64,000 bases of DNA, taken from positions 509,358 to 573,357 of the forward strand of contig NZ_CP015622.1 in NCBI RefSeq assembly GCF_001643015.1, read 5' to 3'. Below the pieces are notes generated by a model that was not told the DNA's origin, ran no database searches, and saw nothing but the letters and a program-made list of their open reading frames with translations. Numbering within the stretch: the first letter of the stretch is position 1; the number at the start of each line of letters is the position of its first letter. The position numbers were made by a program, and so were the translations under genes. This DNA comes from Corynebacterium crudilactis (GTDB taxonomy: Bacteria; Actinomycetota; Actinomycetes; Mycobacteriales; Mycobacteriaceae). This document shows positions 25,976 through 37,389 of the stretch, one piece after another.

Positions 25976-28900
25976 TTGGCAGTCTCCCGCCAGACCAAGT
26001 CAGTCGTCGATATTCCCGGTGCACCGCAGCGTTATTCTTTCGCGAAGGTGTCCGCACCCATTGAGGTGCCCGGGCTACTAGATCTTCAATTGGATTCCTA
26101 CTCCTGGTTGATTGGTACGCCTGAGTGGCGTGCTCGTCAGAAGGAAGAATTCGGTGAGGGAGCCCGCGTAACCAGCGGCCTTGAGAACATTCTCGAGGAG
26201 CTCTCCCCAATCCAGGATTACTCTGGAAACATGTCCCTGAGCCTTTCGGAGCCACGCTTCGAAGACGTTAAGAACACCATTGACGAGGCTAAAGAGAAGG
26301 ACATCAACTACGCGGCACCACTGTATGTGACTGCGGAGTTCGTAAATAACACCACCGGTGAAATCAAGTCCCAGACTGTTTTCATCGGCGATTTCCCAAT
26401 GATGACGAACAAGGGAACGTTCATCATCAACGGAACTGAGCGTGTTGTGGTCAGCCAGCTCGTCCGCTCCCCGGGCGTCTACTTTGACCAGACCATCGAT
26501 AAGTCCACCGAGCGTCCATTGCACGCAGTGAAGGTTATTCCTTCTCGCGGTGCATGGCTCGAGTTCGACGTCGATAAGCGCGATTCGGTCGGTGTTCGTA
26601 TTGACCGCAAGCGTCGTCAGCCAGTCACCGTACTGCTGAAGGCTCTTGGCTGGACCACTGAGCAGATCACCGAGCGTTTCGGTTTCTCTGAAATCATGAT
26701 GTCCACCCTCGAGTCCGATGGTGTTGCAAACACCGATGAGGCTTTGCTGGAGATCTACCGCAAGCAGCGTCCAGGCGAGCAGCCTACCCGCGATCTTGCG
26801 CAGTCTCTCCTGGACAACAGCTTCTTCCGTGCGAAGCGCTATGACCTGGCTCGCGTTGGTCGTTACAAGATCAACCGCAAGCTCGGCCTTGGTGGCGACC
26901 ACGATGGTTTGATGACTCTTACCGAAGAGGACATCGCAACCACCATCGAATACCTGGTACGTCTGCACGCAGGTGAGCGCGTCATGACCTCTCCAAACAA
27001 TGAAGAGATCCCAGTCGAGACCGATGACATTGACCACTTTGGTAACCGTCGTCTTCGCACTGTTGGCGAACTGATCCAGAACCAGGTTCGTGTTGGTCTT
27101 TCCCGCATGGAGCGAGTTGTTCGTGAACGTATGACCACTCAGGATGCGGAGTCTATTACTCCTACCTCCCTGATCAACGTTCGTCCTGTCTCTGCAGCTA
27201 TCCGTGAGTTCTTCGGAACTTCCCAGCTGTCTCAGTTTATGGACCAGAACAACTCTCTGTCTGGTTTGACTCATAAGCGTCGTTTGTCGGCTCTTGGCCC
27301 GGGTGGTCTGTCCCGTGAGCGCGCTGGCATCGAGGTTCGAGACGTTCACCCATCTCACTACGGACGTATGTGCCCAATTGAGACTCCCGAAGGTCCAAAC
27401 ATTGGCCTGATCGGTTCCTTGGCTTCTTATGCTCGAGTGAACCCATTCGGTTTCATCGAAACTCCTTACCGTCGCATCATCGATGGCAAGCTGACCGATG
27501 AGATCAGCTACCTCACCGCTGATGAAGAAGATCGCTTCGTTGTTGCGCAGGCAAATACGCACTATGACGAAGACGGTGTCATCACTGATGAGACTGTCAC
27601 TGTTCGTCTGAAGGACGGCGATATCGCCATGGTTAGCCGCACCGCGGTTGACTACATGGACGTTTCCCCTCGTCAGATGGTTTCTGTTGGTACCGCGATG
27701 ATTCCATTCCTGGAGCACGACGATGCTAACCGTGCACTGATGGGTGCGAACATGCAGAAGCAGGCTGTGCCACTGGTACGTGCCGAGGCTCCTTTCGTGG
27801 GCACCGGTATGGAACAGCGCGCTGCATATGATGCTGGCGACCTGGTAATCACTCCAGTTGCAGGTGTTGTAGAAAACGTTTCCGCTGATTTCATCACCAT
27901 CATGGCTGATGACGGCAAGCGCGAGACCTACTTGCTGCGTAAGTTCCAGCGCACCAACCAGGGCACCAGCTACAACCAGAAGCCTTTGGTTAACTTGGGC
28001 GAGCGCGTTGAAGCTGGCCAGGTTCTTGCTGATGGTCCAGGTACCTTCAATGGTGAAATGTCCCTTGGTCGTAACCTTCTGGTTGCGTTCATGCCTTGGG
28101 AAGGCCACAACTACGAGGATGCGATCATCCTCAACCAGAACATCGTTGAGCAAGACATCTTGACCTCGATTCACATCGAGGAGCACGAGATCGATGCCCG
28201 CGACACCAAGCTTGGTGCCGAGGAAATCACCCGCGACATCCCTAACGTGTCTGAAGAAGTCCTTAAGGACCTCGATGACCGCGGTATTGTTCGCATCGGT
28301 GCTGACGTTCGTGACGGCGATATTCTGGTCGGTAAGGTCACCCCTAAGGGCGAGACCGAGCTCACCCCAGAAGAGCGCTTGCTGCGCGCTATCTTCGGTG
28401 AAAAGGCTCGCGAAGTTCGCGATACCTCCATGAAGGTGCCTCACGGCGAGACCGGCAAGGTCATCGGTGTGCGCCACTTCTCCCGCGAGGACGACGACGA
28501 TCTGGCTCCTGGCGTCAACGAGATGATCCGTATCTACGTTGCTCAGAAGCGTAAGATCCAGGACGGCGATAAGCTCGCTGGCCGTCACGGTAACAAGGGC
28601 GTTGTTGGCAAGATTCTTCCTCAGGAAGATATGCCATTCCTTCCGGACGGCACTCCAGTGGACATCATCTTGAACACCCACGGTGTTCCACGTCGTATGA
28701 ACATTGGTCAGGTCTTGGAGACTCACCTCGGTTGGCTAGCATCTGCTGGTTGGTCCGTGGACCCAGAGGATCCAAAGAACGCTGAACTGGTCGATATCCT
28801 GCCTAAGGACCTTCTTGAGGTTCCTGCTGGATCTTTGACCTCCACCCCAGTGTTCGACGGTGCTTCTAACGAAGAGCTCCTCGGCTTGCTCGCTAACTCT

Positions 28901-29455
28901 CGTCCAAACCGCGACGGCGACGTCATGGTTAACGAAGACGGCAAGGCAATGCTTATCGACGGACGTTCTGGTGAGCCTTACCCGTACCCAGTTTCCATTG
29001 GTTACATGTACATGCTGAAGCTGCACCACCTTGTTGACGAGAAGATCCACGCTCGTTCCACTGGTCCTTACTCCATGATTACTCAGCAGCCACTGGGCGG
29101 TAAAGCTCAGTTCGGTGGACAGCGATTCGGCGAAATGGAGGTGTGGGCAATGCAGGCATACGGCGCTGCGTACACACTCCAGGAGCTGTTGACCATCAAG
29201 TCTGATGACGTGGTTGGCCGTGTCAAGGTTTATGAAGCAATTGTTAAGGGCGAGAACATCCCGGATCCAGGTATTCCTGAGTCCTTCAAGGTTCTCCTCA
29301 AGGAGCTCCAGTCCTTGTGCCTGAACGTGGAGGTTCTCTCCGCAGACGGTACTCCAATGGAGCTCGCGGGCGACGACGACGAGTTCGACCAGGCTGGTGC
29401 CTCACTGGGCATCAACCTGTCTCGCAACGAGCGTTCCGACGCTGACACCGCATAG
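25976..29455 (+). CDS. rpoB: RNA polymerase beta subunit
   Basis: RpoB forms half of the RNA polymerase active cleft. The 1159 residues include [14 protein letters not shown], the rifampicin region around residues 412-446 ([14 protein letters not shown] then [18 protein letters not shown], with the usual sensitive residues Q, D, H and S), [16 protein letters not shown] and [15 protein letters not shown]. The start is TTG 25976, with GGAAGGA 6 nt upstream and the sequence [10 protein letters not shown], like mycobacterial RpoB. GTG 25958 is a less likely alternative. rpoC follows 83 nt downstream. Confidence 0.96.
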   Translation: MAVSRQTKSVVDIPGAPQRYSFAKVSAPIEVPGLLDLQLDSYSWLIGTPEWRARQKEEFGEGARVTSGLENILEELSPIQDYSGNMSLSLSEPRFEDVKNTIDEAKEKDINYAAPLYVTAEFVNNTTGEIKSQTVFIGDFPMMTNKGTFIINGTERVVVSQLVRSPGVYFDQTIDKSTERPLHAVKVIPSRGAWLEFDVDKRDSVGVRIDRKRRQPVTVLLKALGWTTEQITERFGFSEIMMSTLESDGVANTDEALLEIYRKQRPGEQPTRDLAQSLLDNSFFRAKRYDLARVGRYKINRKLGLGGDHDGLMTLTEEDIATTIEYLVRLHAGERVMTSPNNEEIPVETDDIDHFGNRRLRTVGELIQNQVRVGLSRMERVVRERMTTQDAESITPTSLINVRPVSAAIREFFGTSQLSQFMDQNNSLSGLTHKRRLSALGPGGLSRERAGIEVRDVHPSHYGRMCPIETPEGPNIGLIGSLASYARVNPFGFIETPYRRIIDGKLTDEISYLTADEEDRFVVAQANTHYDEDGVITDETVTVRLKDGDIAMVSRTAVDYMDVSPRQMVSVGTAMIPFLEHDDANRALMGANMQKQAVPLVRAEAPFVGTGMEQRAAYDAGDLVITPVAGVVENVSADFITIMADDGKRETYLLRKFQRTNQGTSYNQKPLVNLGERVEAGQVLADGPGTFNGEMSLGRNLLVAFMPWEGHNYEDAIILNQNIVEQDILTSIHIEEHEIDARDTKLGAEEITRDIPNVSEEVLKDLDDRGIVRIGADVRDGDILVGKVTPKGETELTPEERLLRAIFGEKAREVRDTSMKVPHGETGKVIGVRHFSREDDDDLAPGVNEMIRIYVAQKRKIQDGDKLAGRHGNKGVVGKILPQEDMPFLPDGTPVDIILNTHGVPRRMNIGQVLETHLGWLASAGWSVDPEDPKNAELVDILPKDLLEVPAGSLTSTPVFDGASNEELLGLLANSRPNRDGDVMVNEDGKAMLIDGRSGEPYPYPVSIGYMYMLKLHHLVDEKIHARSTGPYSMITQQPLGGKAQFGGQRFGEMEVWAMQAYGAAYTLQELLTIKSDDVVGRVKVYEAIVKGENIPDPGIPESFKVLLKELQSLCLNVEVLSADGTPMELAGDDDEFDQAGASLGINLSRNERSDADTA

Positions 29456-29538
29456 CAGATCAGAAAACAACCGCTAGAAATCAAGCCACACATCCCCCGG
29501 ACACTGAAGAAATGTTCAGGGGGGAAAGGGAGTTTTAC

Positions 29539-32500
29539 GTGCTCGACGTAAACGTCTTCGATGAGCTCCGCATCGGCCTGGCCACTGCTGACGACATTCG
29601 TCGTTGGTCAAAGGGCGAGGTTAAGAAGCCGGAGACCATCAACTACCGAACCCTCAAGCCTGAGAAGGACGGTCTGTTCTGCGAGCGTATTTTCGGTCCA
29701 ACTCGCGACTGGGAGTGCGCCTGCGGTAAGTACAAGCGTGTCCGCTACAAGGGCATCATCTGTGAACGCTGTGGCGTTGAGGTCACCAAGTCCAAGGTGC
29801 GTCGTGAGCGCATGGGACACATTGAACTCGCTGCACCAGTAACCCACATTTGGTACTTCAAGGGTGTTCCATCCCGTCTGGGTTACCTTTTGGACCTTGC
29901 TCCAAAAGACCTCGACCTCATCATCTACTTCGGTGCAAACATCATCACCAGTGTTGATGACGAAGCTCGCCACAGCGACCAGACAACTCTCGAGGCAGAA
30001 ATGCTTCTGGAGAAGAAGGACGTTGAGGCAGATGCAGAGTCTGATATCGCTGATCGTGCTGAGAAGCTCGAAGAGGATCTCGCTGAACTCGAAGCAGCTG
30101 GCGCTAAGGCCGATGCTCGCCGCAAGGTTCAGGCTGCAGCCGATAAGGAAATGCAGCACATCCGTGAGCGTGCACAGCGCGAAATCGATCGTCTAGATGA
30201 GGTCTGGCAGACCTTCATCAAGCTTGCTCCAAAGCAGATGATCCGCGATGAGAAGCTCTACGATGAACTGATCGACCGCTACGAGGATTACTTCACTGGT
30301 GGTATGGGTGCAGAGTCCATCGAGGCTTTGATCCACAACTTCGACCTCGATGCAGAGGCTGAAGAACTGCGCGACATCATCAACAATGGCAAGGGCCAGA
30401 AGAAGATGCGTGCGCTGAAGCGCCTGAAGGTTGTTGCAGCCTTCCAGCGTTCCGGCAACGATCCAGCCGGCATGGTTCTGAATGCGATCCCAGTGATCCC
30501 ACCAGAGCTTCGCCCAATGGTTCAGCTTGACGGTGGACGCTTCGCGACCTCCGACTTGAACGACCTCTACCGTCGTGTAATCAACCGCAACAACCGCCTC
30601 AAGCGCATGATTGAACTCGGTGCACCTGAGATCATCGTGAACAACGAAAAGCGCATGCTGCAGGAATCTGTAGATGCACTGTTCGATAACGGTCGTCGCG
30701 GTCGCCCAGTTACCGGACCGGGTAACCGTCCGCTGAAGTCTCTCTCCGACTTGCTCAAGGGCAAGCAGGGTCGTTTCCGTCAGAACCTTCTGGGTAAGCG
30801 TGTTGACTATTCTGGTCGTTCCGTAATTATCGTTGGTCCTCAGCTGCGCCTCCACGAATGTGGTCTGCCTAAGCTGATGGCTCTCGAGCTCTTCAAGCCT
30901 TTCGTTATGAAGCGCCTTGTGGAGAACGAGTACGCACAGAACATCAAGTCTGCAAAGCGCATGGTTGAGCGCCAGCGCCCTGAGGTGTGGGACGTCCTCG
31001 AAGAGGCCATCTCTGAGCACCCAGTGATGCTGAACCGTGCACCAACCCTGCACCGCTTGGGCATTCAGGCTTTCGAGCCTGTCCTTGTTGAAGGTAAGGC
31101 TATTCAGCTGCACCCACTGGCTTGTGAAGCTTTCAACGCCGACTTCGATGGTGACCAGATGGCAGTTCACCTGCCACTGTCCGCTGAAGCTCAGGCTGAA
31201 GCCCGCGTGCTGATGCTTGCATCCAACAACATTTTGTCCCCAGCTTCAGGCAAGCCATTGGCTATGCCACGTCTGGACATGGTTACTGGCCTGTACTACC
31301 TAACTCTGGAGAAGTCTGCAGAAGAGTTCGGCGGACAGGGCGCTTATGCTCCTGCGGATGAGAATGGTCCTGAAAAGGGCATTTACTCCTCCTTGGCAGA
31401 AGCAATCATGGCTTATGACCGCGGTGTACTTGGCCTGCAGGCTATAGTGCGCATTCGCCTCAACCACCTTCGCCCACCAGCAGAGGTAGAGGCAGCGCAG
31501 TTCCCAGACGGATGGAACCAGGGTGAAACCTGGCTCGCACACACCAGCTTGGGCCGCGTTATGTTCAACGAGATCCTGCCTTGGAACTACCCATACCTTG
31601 AGGGCGTCATGGTCCGTAAGGGTGGCGGCTCCGACAAGATCATGCTTGGCGATGTGGTTAATGACCTCGCAGCTAAGTACCCAATGATCACTGTGGCTCA
31701 GACCATGGACAAGATGAAGGACGCTGGCTTCTACTGGTCAACCCGTTCCGGCGTCACCATTGCTATGTCTGACGTTCTGGTTCTTCCTAACAAGGAAGAA
31801 ATGCTGGACCGCTACGAGGAATCTGCACGCCAGATCGAAGTTAAGTACAACCGCGGTAAGCTCACCGGTCGTGAACGCTACGATCGTCTGGTCGAACTGT
31901 GGAAGGACGCAACCGACGAGGTTGGACAGGCTGTCGAGGATCTGTACCCAGACGACAACCCAATTCCAATGATCGTGAAGTCCGGTGCTGCCGGTAACAT
32001 GCGTCAGATCTGGACCCTTGCAGGCATGAAGGGCATGGTTGTGAACTCGAAGGGTGATTACATCACCCGTCCGATTAAGACTTCATTCCGTGAAGGCTTG
32101 ACCGTTCTCGAGTACTTCAACAACTCACACGGTTCCCGTAAGGGACTTGCCGATACCGCGCTTCGTACCGCTGACTCCGGCTACCTGACCCGTCGTCTTG
32201 TCGACGTCGCTCAGGACGTCATCGTCCGCGTCGAGGATTGTGGAACCCGCCAGGGTGTTCGCGTTCCTGTTGCAGCTGAAATCTTGGATGCAACTGGCGC
32301 TGTCACCGGTTACACCGGCCATGACCTGATCGAGACTTCTGTCTCTGGTCGTGTTCTGGCTGGCGATGCAACCAACGCTGCAGGAGAAGTTCTTCTCACC
32401 GCTGGCACCGACCTGACCGAGCTCAACATTGAGCTTCTGGTTGAGGCTGGCGTCAAGGATGTCAAGGTCCGCTCCGTACTTACTTGCCAGACCCCAACTG

Positions 32501-33540
32501 GTGTTTGTGCTAAGTGCTACGGCAAGTCCATGGCTTCCGGACAGCAGGTTGATATCGGAGAGGCTGTCGGCATTGTTGCTGCACAGTCCATTGGTGAGCC
32601 TGGTACCCAGCTGACCATGCGTACCTTCCACCAAGGTGGTGTCGGTGGCGATATTACCGGCGGTCTGCCTCGTGTTCAGGAGCTTTTCGAAGCACGTGTT
32701 CCTAAGAACTGTGCTCCAATCGCTTCTGTTGAAGGCGTTATCCACCTTGAGGATGAAGGCAACTTCTACACTCTGACCATCGTTCCTGATGATGGCTCAG
32801 ACAACGTTGTCTACGAGAAGCTGTCCAAGCGACAGGGTCTTGCATCCACTCGCGTGGCTATGGAGTCCAACGCTGGTGCGTTCATCGAGCGCACCCTGAC
32901 CGAAGGTGACCGCGTCACCGTTGGCCAGCGTCTGCTCCGCGGTGCAGCTGATCCACATGACGTGCTCGAGATCCTCGGCCGCCGTGGTGTGGAACAGCAC
33001 CTCATCGATGAGGTGCAGGCTGTTTACCGTGCACAGGGTGTGGCCATCCACGATAAGCACATCGAAATCATCATTCGACAGATGCTTCGTCGCGGAACCG
33101 TCATTGAGTCCGGTTCAACTGAGTTCCTTCCAGGTTCTTTGGTTGACCTCTCTGAGGCGAAGCTGGCTAACTCCGAAGCTATCGGTGCAGGCGGACAGCC
33201 TGCAGAGTTGCGCTCTGAGATCATGGGTATCACCAAGGCCTCGCTTGCAACTGAGTCTTGGCTGTCTGCAGCGTCCTTCCAGGAGACCACTCGTGTCCTG
33301 ACTGATGCTGCCATCAACAAGCGCTCCGATAAGCTCATCGGCCTGAAGGAGAACGTGATCATCGGTAAGCTGATCCCAGCTGGTACCGGTATCTCTCGTT
33401 ACCGCAACATCTCCATCAAGCCAACTGAGGCTGCCCGCAACGCTGCGTACTCGATCCCAACTTATGGTGAGTCGATCTACGGTGACGATGGATTCGGTGA
33501 ATTCACCGGCGCGTCCGTCCCACTGGATGAAGCATTCTAG
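29539..33540 (+). CDS. rpoC: RNA polymerase beta-prime subunit
   Basis: The 1333 residues include the first zinc site (Cys60, Cys62, Cys75, Cys78 in [19 protein letters not shown]) and the catalytic magnesium loop NADFDGDQM with Asp535, Asp537 and Asp539. The second zinc-binding cluster lies near [15 protein letters not shown], and [19 protein letters not shown] is also present. GTG 29539 has AAGGGAG 6 nt upstream; the in-frame codon at 29512 has none. It ends at a strong bidirectional-looking palindrome. Confidence 0.97.
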   Translation: MLDVNVFDELRIGLATADDIRRWSKGEVKKPETINYRTLKPEKDGLFCERIFGPTRDWECACGKYKRVRYKGIICERCGVEVTKSKVRRERMGHIELAAPVTHIWYFKGVPSRLGYLLDLAPKDLDLIIYFGANIITSVDDEARHSDQTTLEAEMLLEKKDVEADAESDIADRAEKLEEDLAELEAAGAKADARRKVQAAADKEMQHIRERAQREIDRLDEVWQTFIKLAPKQMIRDEKLYDELIDRYEDYFTGGMGAESIEALIHNFDLDAEAEELRDIINNGKGQKKMRALKRLKVVAAFQRSGNDPAGMVLNAIPVIPPELRPMVQLDGGRFATSDLNDLYRRVINRNNRLKRMIELGAPEIIVNNEKRMLQESVDALFDNGRRGRPVTGPGNRPLKSLSDLLKGKQGRFRQNLLGKRVDYSGRSVIIVGPQLRLHECGLPKLMALELFKPFVMKRLVENEYAQNIKSAKRMVERQRPEVWDVLEEAISEHPVMLNRAPTLHRLGIQAFEPVLVEGKAIQLHPLACEAFNADFDGDQMAVHLPLSAEAQAEARVLMLASNNILSPASGKPLAMPRLDMVTGLYYLTLEKSAEEFGGQGAYAPADENGPEKGIYSSLAEAIMAYDRGVLGLQAIVRIRLNHLRPPAEVEAAQFPDGWNQGETWLAHTSLGRVMFNEILPWNYPYLEGVMVRKGGGSDKIMLGDVVNDLAAKYPMITVAQTMDKMKDAGFYWSTRSGVTIAMSDVLVLPNKEEMLDRYEESARQIEVKYNRGKLTGRERYDRLVELWKDATDEVGQAVEDLYPDDNPIPMIVKSGAAGNMRQIWTLAGMKGMVVNSKGDYITRPIKTSFREGLTVLEYFNNSHGSRKGLADTALRTADSGYLTRRLVDVAQDVIVRVEDCGTRQGVRVPVAAEILDATGAVTGYTGHDLIETSVSGRVLAGDATNAAGEVLLTAGTDLTELNIELLVEAGVKDVKVRSVLTCQTPTGVCAKCYGKSMASGQQVDIGEAVGIVAAQSIGEPGTQLTMRTFHQGGVGGDITGGLPRVQELFEARVPKNCAPIASVEGVIHLEDEGNFYTLTIVPDDGSDNVVYEKLSKRQGLASTRVAMESNAGAFIERTLTEGDRVTVGQRLLRGAADPHDVLEILGRRGVEQHLIDEVQAVYRAQGVAIHDKHIEIIIRQMLRRGTVIESGSTEFLPGSLVDLSEAKLANSEAIGAGGQPAELRSEIMGITKASLATESWLSAASFQETTRVLTDAAINKRSDKLIGLKENVIIGKLIPAGTGISRYRNISIKPTEAARNAAYSIPTYGESIYGDDGFGEFTGASVPLDEAF

Positions 33541-33589
33541 AGCAAGGAACGCCTCTTCCAGCACAGCAATAATTGGTCGCTGAAAAGTT

Positions 33590-33630
33590 AAGACCCCACC
33601 GAGAAATTTCTCGGTGGGGTCTTTCCTCTT
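33590..33630 (+). terminator. Terminator of rpoB-rpoC
   Basis: A 34-nt perfect palindrome (33590-33623) followed by T-rich sequence, 50 nt past the rpoC stop. Confidence 0.92.
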
Positions 33631-34168
33631 TTCATGACAATGTAGAACTGCAACAGGGGGATGGCGCTCACATGAGTCAAGTCAGGGTTAATTATTTAAC
33701 GATGTGGCTGTGTGCTGATTTAAAGGATTGAATATTTAGAATGGGCGTTCGTATAAAACAGTGCCTATCAGGCGTTTAGGCGGGCATCTAGAGGGGATTA
33801 TTTTTGGGGCATATGAAACTATTGAGAATCCTGTGAGATTCTGGTGCATCCACCGATTGAATTCGCCAGCGATGTGGAACGAGAATTTGCATCTTAAGCA
33901 AGCCGGGGGCCTAGCTCGAGTGTTTAACCAACTCCTGCACTCTTTATGGTGGTTAGAAATATCTAAACATAGGAAACTCTCCGTAATGGCTTCTATCTCA
34001 GCGATAAAAGTGCTGGCTTGTTCGATGTAATGCATGTGGCGGGATGATCTATATGCGGGTAACCCCAATCGTGCTGCTTTCTGGACTGATTTGAGTCAAG
34101 TTTGCACACAGACGTGGGGAATAAAATCCTTAACCCTCAAATCTTTAGGAAAACCCCCAGATCAAACC
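33631..34168. other. Intergenic region after rpoC with no supported gene
   Basis: About 540 bases with open frames on both strands. None has a ribosome binding site, leaderless promoter or recognisable family, and their composition is not protein-like. It may be a decayed gene or regulatory spacer. Confidence 0.45.
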
Positions 34169-34181
34169 TACTTTTATAGAT

Positions 34182-34364
34182 ATGTGGAAACTATCTATTG
34201 GGATTGCTATTGGTGCTGTGTTGTTAGCTCTAGGGCTGTGGGGCACACATGCTGAGAACTCGGGTATCGCGATTGCTGGCTGGGTTGGTTCTTTTGCTGC
34301 TTTTGCCGTGTGGTTTTGGGTTATCTGGCGGGCAGCAGTGGGCAATGTGAAAAGCCCGCTCTAA
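34182..34364 (+). CDS. Small two-helix membrane protein
   Basis: 60 residues with hydrophobic segments at about 5-20 and 30-50. A possible -10 (TACTTT, 34169-34174) lies 7 nt before the ATG, as for other leaderless genes here. The stop TAA is also the start of the -10 box of the regulator gene that follows. Function unknown. Confidence 0.6.
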   Translation: MWKLSIGIAIGAVLLALGLWGTHAENSGIAIAGWVGSFAAFAVWFWVIWRAAVGNVKSPL

Positions 34365-34367
34365 GAT
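34362..34367 (+). promoter_or_regulatory. -10 box of the XRE-family regulator overlapping the upstream stop codon
   Basis: TAAGAT begins with the stop codon of the small membrane protein and ends 8 nt before the ATG at 34376. Confidence 0.5.
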
Positions 34368-34375
34368 GGCGATTT

Positions 34376-35158
34376 ATGGAGGAGCTGCTGAAACAGGAAG
34401 TCAAAGATTTCCTCACTACAAGACGCGCGCGGATTACTCCGGCAGCTGCGGGGATAGAAACATCGTCGTGGAGTGATCGTCGTGTGCCGGGGCTTCGTCG
34501 GGAAGAAGTCGCGGATCTTGCGGGTATTTCTTTGGAATACTACATCCGTTTTGAGCGTGGAAACCTCAAAGGTGCGTCGACTGAAATTTTGCAATCTTTG
34601 GCGAAGGCTCTGCAGTTAAGTCCGATTGAACAAGAGCACCTTTATAACTTGGCGTATCGCGCAGAGCTCCCGCAAAGTGCACCGGTGCAGGAGAATCCGA
34701 GAGCGCCTCTGCAGAGCATCGTTGATGCGATCACTGCCCACCCTGCATGGATTCGCAATGAGCAGATGGATATTCTAGCCACCAATCAGTTGTGTGCGGA
34801 GCTGTATGCTCCAATTTTTGAGGATGTGCCGCATCGTCCGAACACTGCGCTGCATTGTTTTACTGGCGCGCATGCTGCAAAGTTTTGGGTTGATCGGGAG
34901 CATTTCAGTGCGGAGTTCGCGGCTAAATTACGCCTCGAGTACGCTCGGCGCCCTAGTGCGCCCGGATTAAAAGAGCTTATCGACGAGCTCCACCAGTCGA
35001 GTTCCGTTTTTCGCGAGAATTGGGCGTCTGCTGATGTGACATCTTTCGGCGCTGGAATCAAACGTTTTAGGCACCCAACATTGGGTGAAGTCTCTTATAA
35101 TTACGAGACATTTAATCTCAATAGTGCACCAGGCTATGTGCTTAGCGTGTACTTTTGA
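34376..35158 (+). CDS. XRE-family regulator with MmyB-like ligand-binding domain
   Basis: 260 residues. The N-terminal helix-turn-helix is typical of this group (RRVPGLRREEVADLAGISLEYYIRFERG, about 38-65). The C-terminal part (VDAITAHPAWIRNEQMDILATNQLCAELY...) is the MmyB-like PAS domain that binds a hydrophobic ligand in homologues. These regulators usually control a nearby oxidoreductase or short-chain dehydrogenase gene, but none is adjacent here. The probable leaderless start at ATG 34376 removes an unlikely upstream extension. Confidence 0.85.
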   Translation: MEELLKQEVKDFLTTRRARITPAAAGIETSSWSDRRVPGLRREEVADLAGISLEYYIRFERGNLKGASTEILQSLAKALQLSPIEQEHLYNLAYRAELPQSAPVQENPRAPLQSIVDAITAHPAWIRNEQMDILATNQLCAELYAPIFEDVPHRPNTALHCFTGAHAAKFWVDREHFSAEFAAKLRLEYARRPSAPGLKELIDELHQSSSVFRENWASADVTSFGAGIKRFRHPTLGEVSYNYETFNLNSAPGYVLSVYF

Positions 35159-35185
35159 GCGCAGAGGGAGACGTCGAAAAGCGTT

Positions 35186-35875
35186 TTAGTCGCGCAGTTT
35201 CGTGGTCACACTGACCCCGCCCATAAACGCTATGCCCTGGATGTGGACGGTAGGCGCATTGTTGGGCAGGCGAGTGGGGGGAAGTGTGACGGCCTTATCG
35301 ACAGACTGCTCGAAGCCGCCAAAAATGCCGATGCCATCACAAATCACAACAACTCCTTCAGGCACGATGATCTCAATGCCACCCATGAGGGTATAAGCAT
35401 TGATCTCAATATGGTCGCTTTCAAAGAAAGCATCGCGTAAATCGATCTGATTGCCGCCCATCACGGCGATGGAGGTGTGCGTATTAGGCACCAACCAATC
35501 GCCTTTGCGTGCAGAAGCACCCATGATGGAAATTGATATTTTAGAACCATGGGGATTGCCTGTGATGCGCTGGCGGATTAATGAGACAGCATCAGAGATA
35601 GTCGGATTAGCGGGGAAGTGCGTGGCTGTAGGTGTCAAAGTAGCGCCAGGGAAGTGCTGGCCGAGAAGGCTCTGCGGGTTGTCATGGACATCAGAAATGA
35701 GCTCAATCAGTGCATCTACATGTCTCGCATTCCATGCTTTTGCAGAACGTTCCTCAAATTCCTGGAGTGTTAATTGGCCACGGGAAACGGCTGCAGAAAG
35801 CTCATCTACCACTTGATTTCGGTTGAGATCAGTGGCGAGCTTCTTGATAGGTTCACGTTCATTTGGCCCAGTCAT
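35186..35875 (-). CDS. DUF1707 / LiaF-like cell-envelope response protein
   Basis: 229 residues. The N-terminal DUF1707 helix pair ([38 protein letters not shown], about 20-57) is followed by a C-terminal beta-helical region with repeated short motifs ([42 protein letters not shown]), as in LiaF C-terminal domains. The family is linked to envelope stress responses in actinobacteria and Firmicutes. Start ATG 35873-35875 follows a TACACT box by 7 nt. It is convergent with the XRE regulator and divergent from rpsL. Confidence 0.8.
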   Translation of the reverse strand: MTGPNEREPIKKLATDLNRNQVVDELSAAVSRGQLTLQEFEERSAKAWNARHVDALIELISDVHDNPQSLLGQHFPGATLTPTATHFPANPTISDAVSLIRQRITGNPHGSKISISIMGASARKGDWLVPNTHTSIAVMGGNQIDLRDAFFESDHIEINAYTLMGGIEIIVPEGVVVICDGIGIFGGFEQSVDKAVTLPPTRLPNNAPTVHIQGIAFMGGVSVTTKLRD

Positions 35876-35882
35876 GCATCCC

Positions 35883-35888
35883 AGTGTA
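35883..35888 (-). promoter_or_regulatory. -10 box of the leaderless DUF1707 gene
   Basis: TACACT (minus strand) ends 7 nt before the ATG. The divergent rpsL promoter begins only about 10 bp away. Confidence 0.55.
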
Positions 35889-35897
35889 GGCCGGGAT

Positions 35898-35926
35898 TTG
35901 TAGAAAGTGTGCCTAGCTGATAATGT
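35898..35926 (+). promoter_or_regulatory. Probable promoter of rpsL-rpsG
   Basis: TTGTAG (35898-35903) and TAATGT (35921-35926) are 17 nt apart. The resulting leader of about 265 nt holds GC-rich inverted segments, including a short GGGC/GCCC stem followed by TTTTTT near 36060-36085 that could act as an attenuator. Confidence 0.5.
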
Positions 35927-36199
35927 GAACGGCTGAGTCCCACTCTTGTAGTTGGGAACTGACGGCACCTCGCTAACACGCGCTGGTACCGCCCCTGGTT
36001 TTCCGGGACGCGGTGGCGCATGTAGGCATTTAATAGGTTGTTCGTGACATGTTTGGTCGGGCCCCAAAGAGAGCCCCCTTTTTTGCGTGTCTGGACACTT
36101 TTTAAATTCTCGCGCCATCGACAAAGCTCAGCTTTCGTGTTCGTCCCCCGGGCGTCACGTCAGAAGACAAAAAGAACAACTCCGAAATAAGGATGGTTC

Positions 36200-36568
36200 A
36201 TGCCAACTATTCAGCAGCTGGTCCGTAAGGGCCGCCACGATAAGTCCGTTAAGGTGGCTACCGCGGCACTGAAGGGTTCCCCTCAGCGTCGTGGCGTATG
36301 CACCCGTGTGTACACCACCACTCCTAAGAAGCCTAACTCCGCTCTGCGTAAGGTTGCACGTGTGCGCCTTACCTCCGGCATCGAGGTTTCTGCTTACATT
36401 CCTGGTGAAGGCCACAACCTGCAGGAGCACTCCATGGTGCTCGTTCGCGGTGGTCGTGTTAAGGACCTCCCAGGTGTTCGTTACAAGATCGTTCGTGGCG
36501 CACTGGATACCCAGGGTGTTAAGGACCGCAAGCAGGCTCGTTCCCGCTACGGCGCGAAGAGGGGATAA
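36200..36568 (+). CDS. rpsL: 30S ribosomal protein S12
   Basis: S12 lines the decoding site. The 122 residues include the streptomycin-sensitive [13 protein letters not shown] and [16 protein letters not shown] loops with unmodified lysines. It is the first gene of the str cluster, 6 nt ahead of rpsG. Confidence 0.97.
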   Translation: MPTIQQLVRKGRHDKSVKVATAALKGSPQRRGVCTRVYTTTPKKPNSALRKVARVRLTSGIEVSAYIPGEGHNLQEHSMVLVRGGRVKDLPGVRYKIVRGALDTQGVKDRKQARSRYGAKRG

Positions 36569-36574
36569 TTAAAA

Positions 36575-37042
36575 ATGCGTAAATCAGCAGCTCCTAAGCG
36601 TCCAATTGTTCTGGATCCAGTATACAAGTCTGAGCTCGTTACTCAGCTCGTAAACAAGATCCTTATCGGTGGCAAGAAGTCCACCGCAGAGCGCATCGTC
36701 TACGGTGCCCTCGAGATCTGCCGCGAGAAGACCGGCACCGATCCAGTAGGAACCCTCGAGAAGGCTCTTGGCAACATCCGCCCAGACCTCGAAGTTCGTT
36801 CCCGCCGTGTTGGTGGCGCTACCTACCAGGTGCCAGTGGATGTTCGCCCAGAGCGCGCAACCACCCTTGCACTGCGTTGGTTGGTAACCTTCACCCGTCA
36901 GCGTCGTGAGAACACCATGATCGAGCGTCTTGCAAACGAACTTCTGGATGCAGCCAACGGCCTTGGTGCTTCCGTGAAGCGTCGTGAAGACACTCACAAG
37001 ATGGCAGAGGCCAACCGCGCCTTCGCTCACTACCGCTGGTAG
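36575..37042 (+). CDS. rpsG: 30S ribosomal protein S7
   Basis: S7 initiates assembly of the small-subunit head. The 155 residues include [45 protein letters not shown] and the C-terminal [14 protein letters not shown]. It follows rpsL closely. A long hairpin structure separates it from fusA, so fusA is likely transcribed from its own promoter. Confidence 0.97.
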   Translation: MRKSAAPKRPIVLDPVYKSELVTQLVNKILIGGKKSTAERIVYGALEICREKTGTDPVGTLEKALGNIRPDLEVRSRRVGGATYQVPVDVRPERATTLALRWLVTFTRQRRENTMIERLANELLDAANGLGASVKRREDTHKMAEANRAFAHYRW

Positions 37043-37060
37043 TACTAGCACGACATGAAT

Positions 37061-37150
37061 GCCCAATCACTTTTAAGATCAACGCCTGCCGGCGCACTTC
37101 ATATTTGAATATGCTGGCGGTCTGCGTTACTTCAAAGTGACTGGGCTTTT
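37061..37150 (+). terminator. Long imperfect terminator between rpsG and fusA
   Basis: GCCCA-TCACTTT (from 37061) pairs with AAAGTGA-TGGGC (to 37146), with inner AACGC/GCGTT and CCGGC/GCTGG pairs, followed by TTTT. It is much longer than other terminators in the window. Confidence 0.65.
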
Positions 37151-37164
37151 AGTCTCATTAGTGC

Positions 37165-37182
37165 AGTTCACAGCTGTGAACT
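37165..37182. promoter_or_regulatory. 18-bp perfect palindrome upstream of fusA
   Basis: AGTTCACAGCTGTGAACT is a perfect palindrome in the rpsG-fusA gap. It lies after the terminator, so an operator for fusA is more likely than a terminator. The binding protein is unknown. Confidence 0.45.
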
Positions 37183-37389
37183 AGATAAATTTAAACACTG
37201 TTTCGGCAGTATGTTGCTGAAAAATCCATGTCACTTGTGTGGAGCGTGCTGCTTCAAACGCAAGTTAGTGGCAAAATGTAACAAGAGAATTATCCGTAGG
37301 TGAAAAACTTTTAAATACTTGGGTATCTGTCATGGATGCCCAAGTGGCTAAAAGGGAATCATCGCAAACTATCAAGTTGGGGTACCACT

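Noticed and set aside
26078..28726. 882-codon open frame antisense to rpoB
   Set aside because: It mirrors rpoB codon bias; there is no ribosome binding site, no known family, and repetitive low-quality protein composition.
33736..34068. Overlapping frames on both strands after rpoC
   Set aside because: No start signals, no similarity to known families, and each excludes the other.
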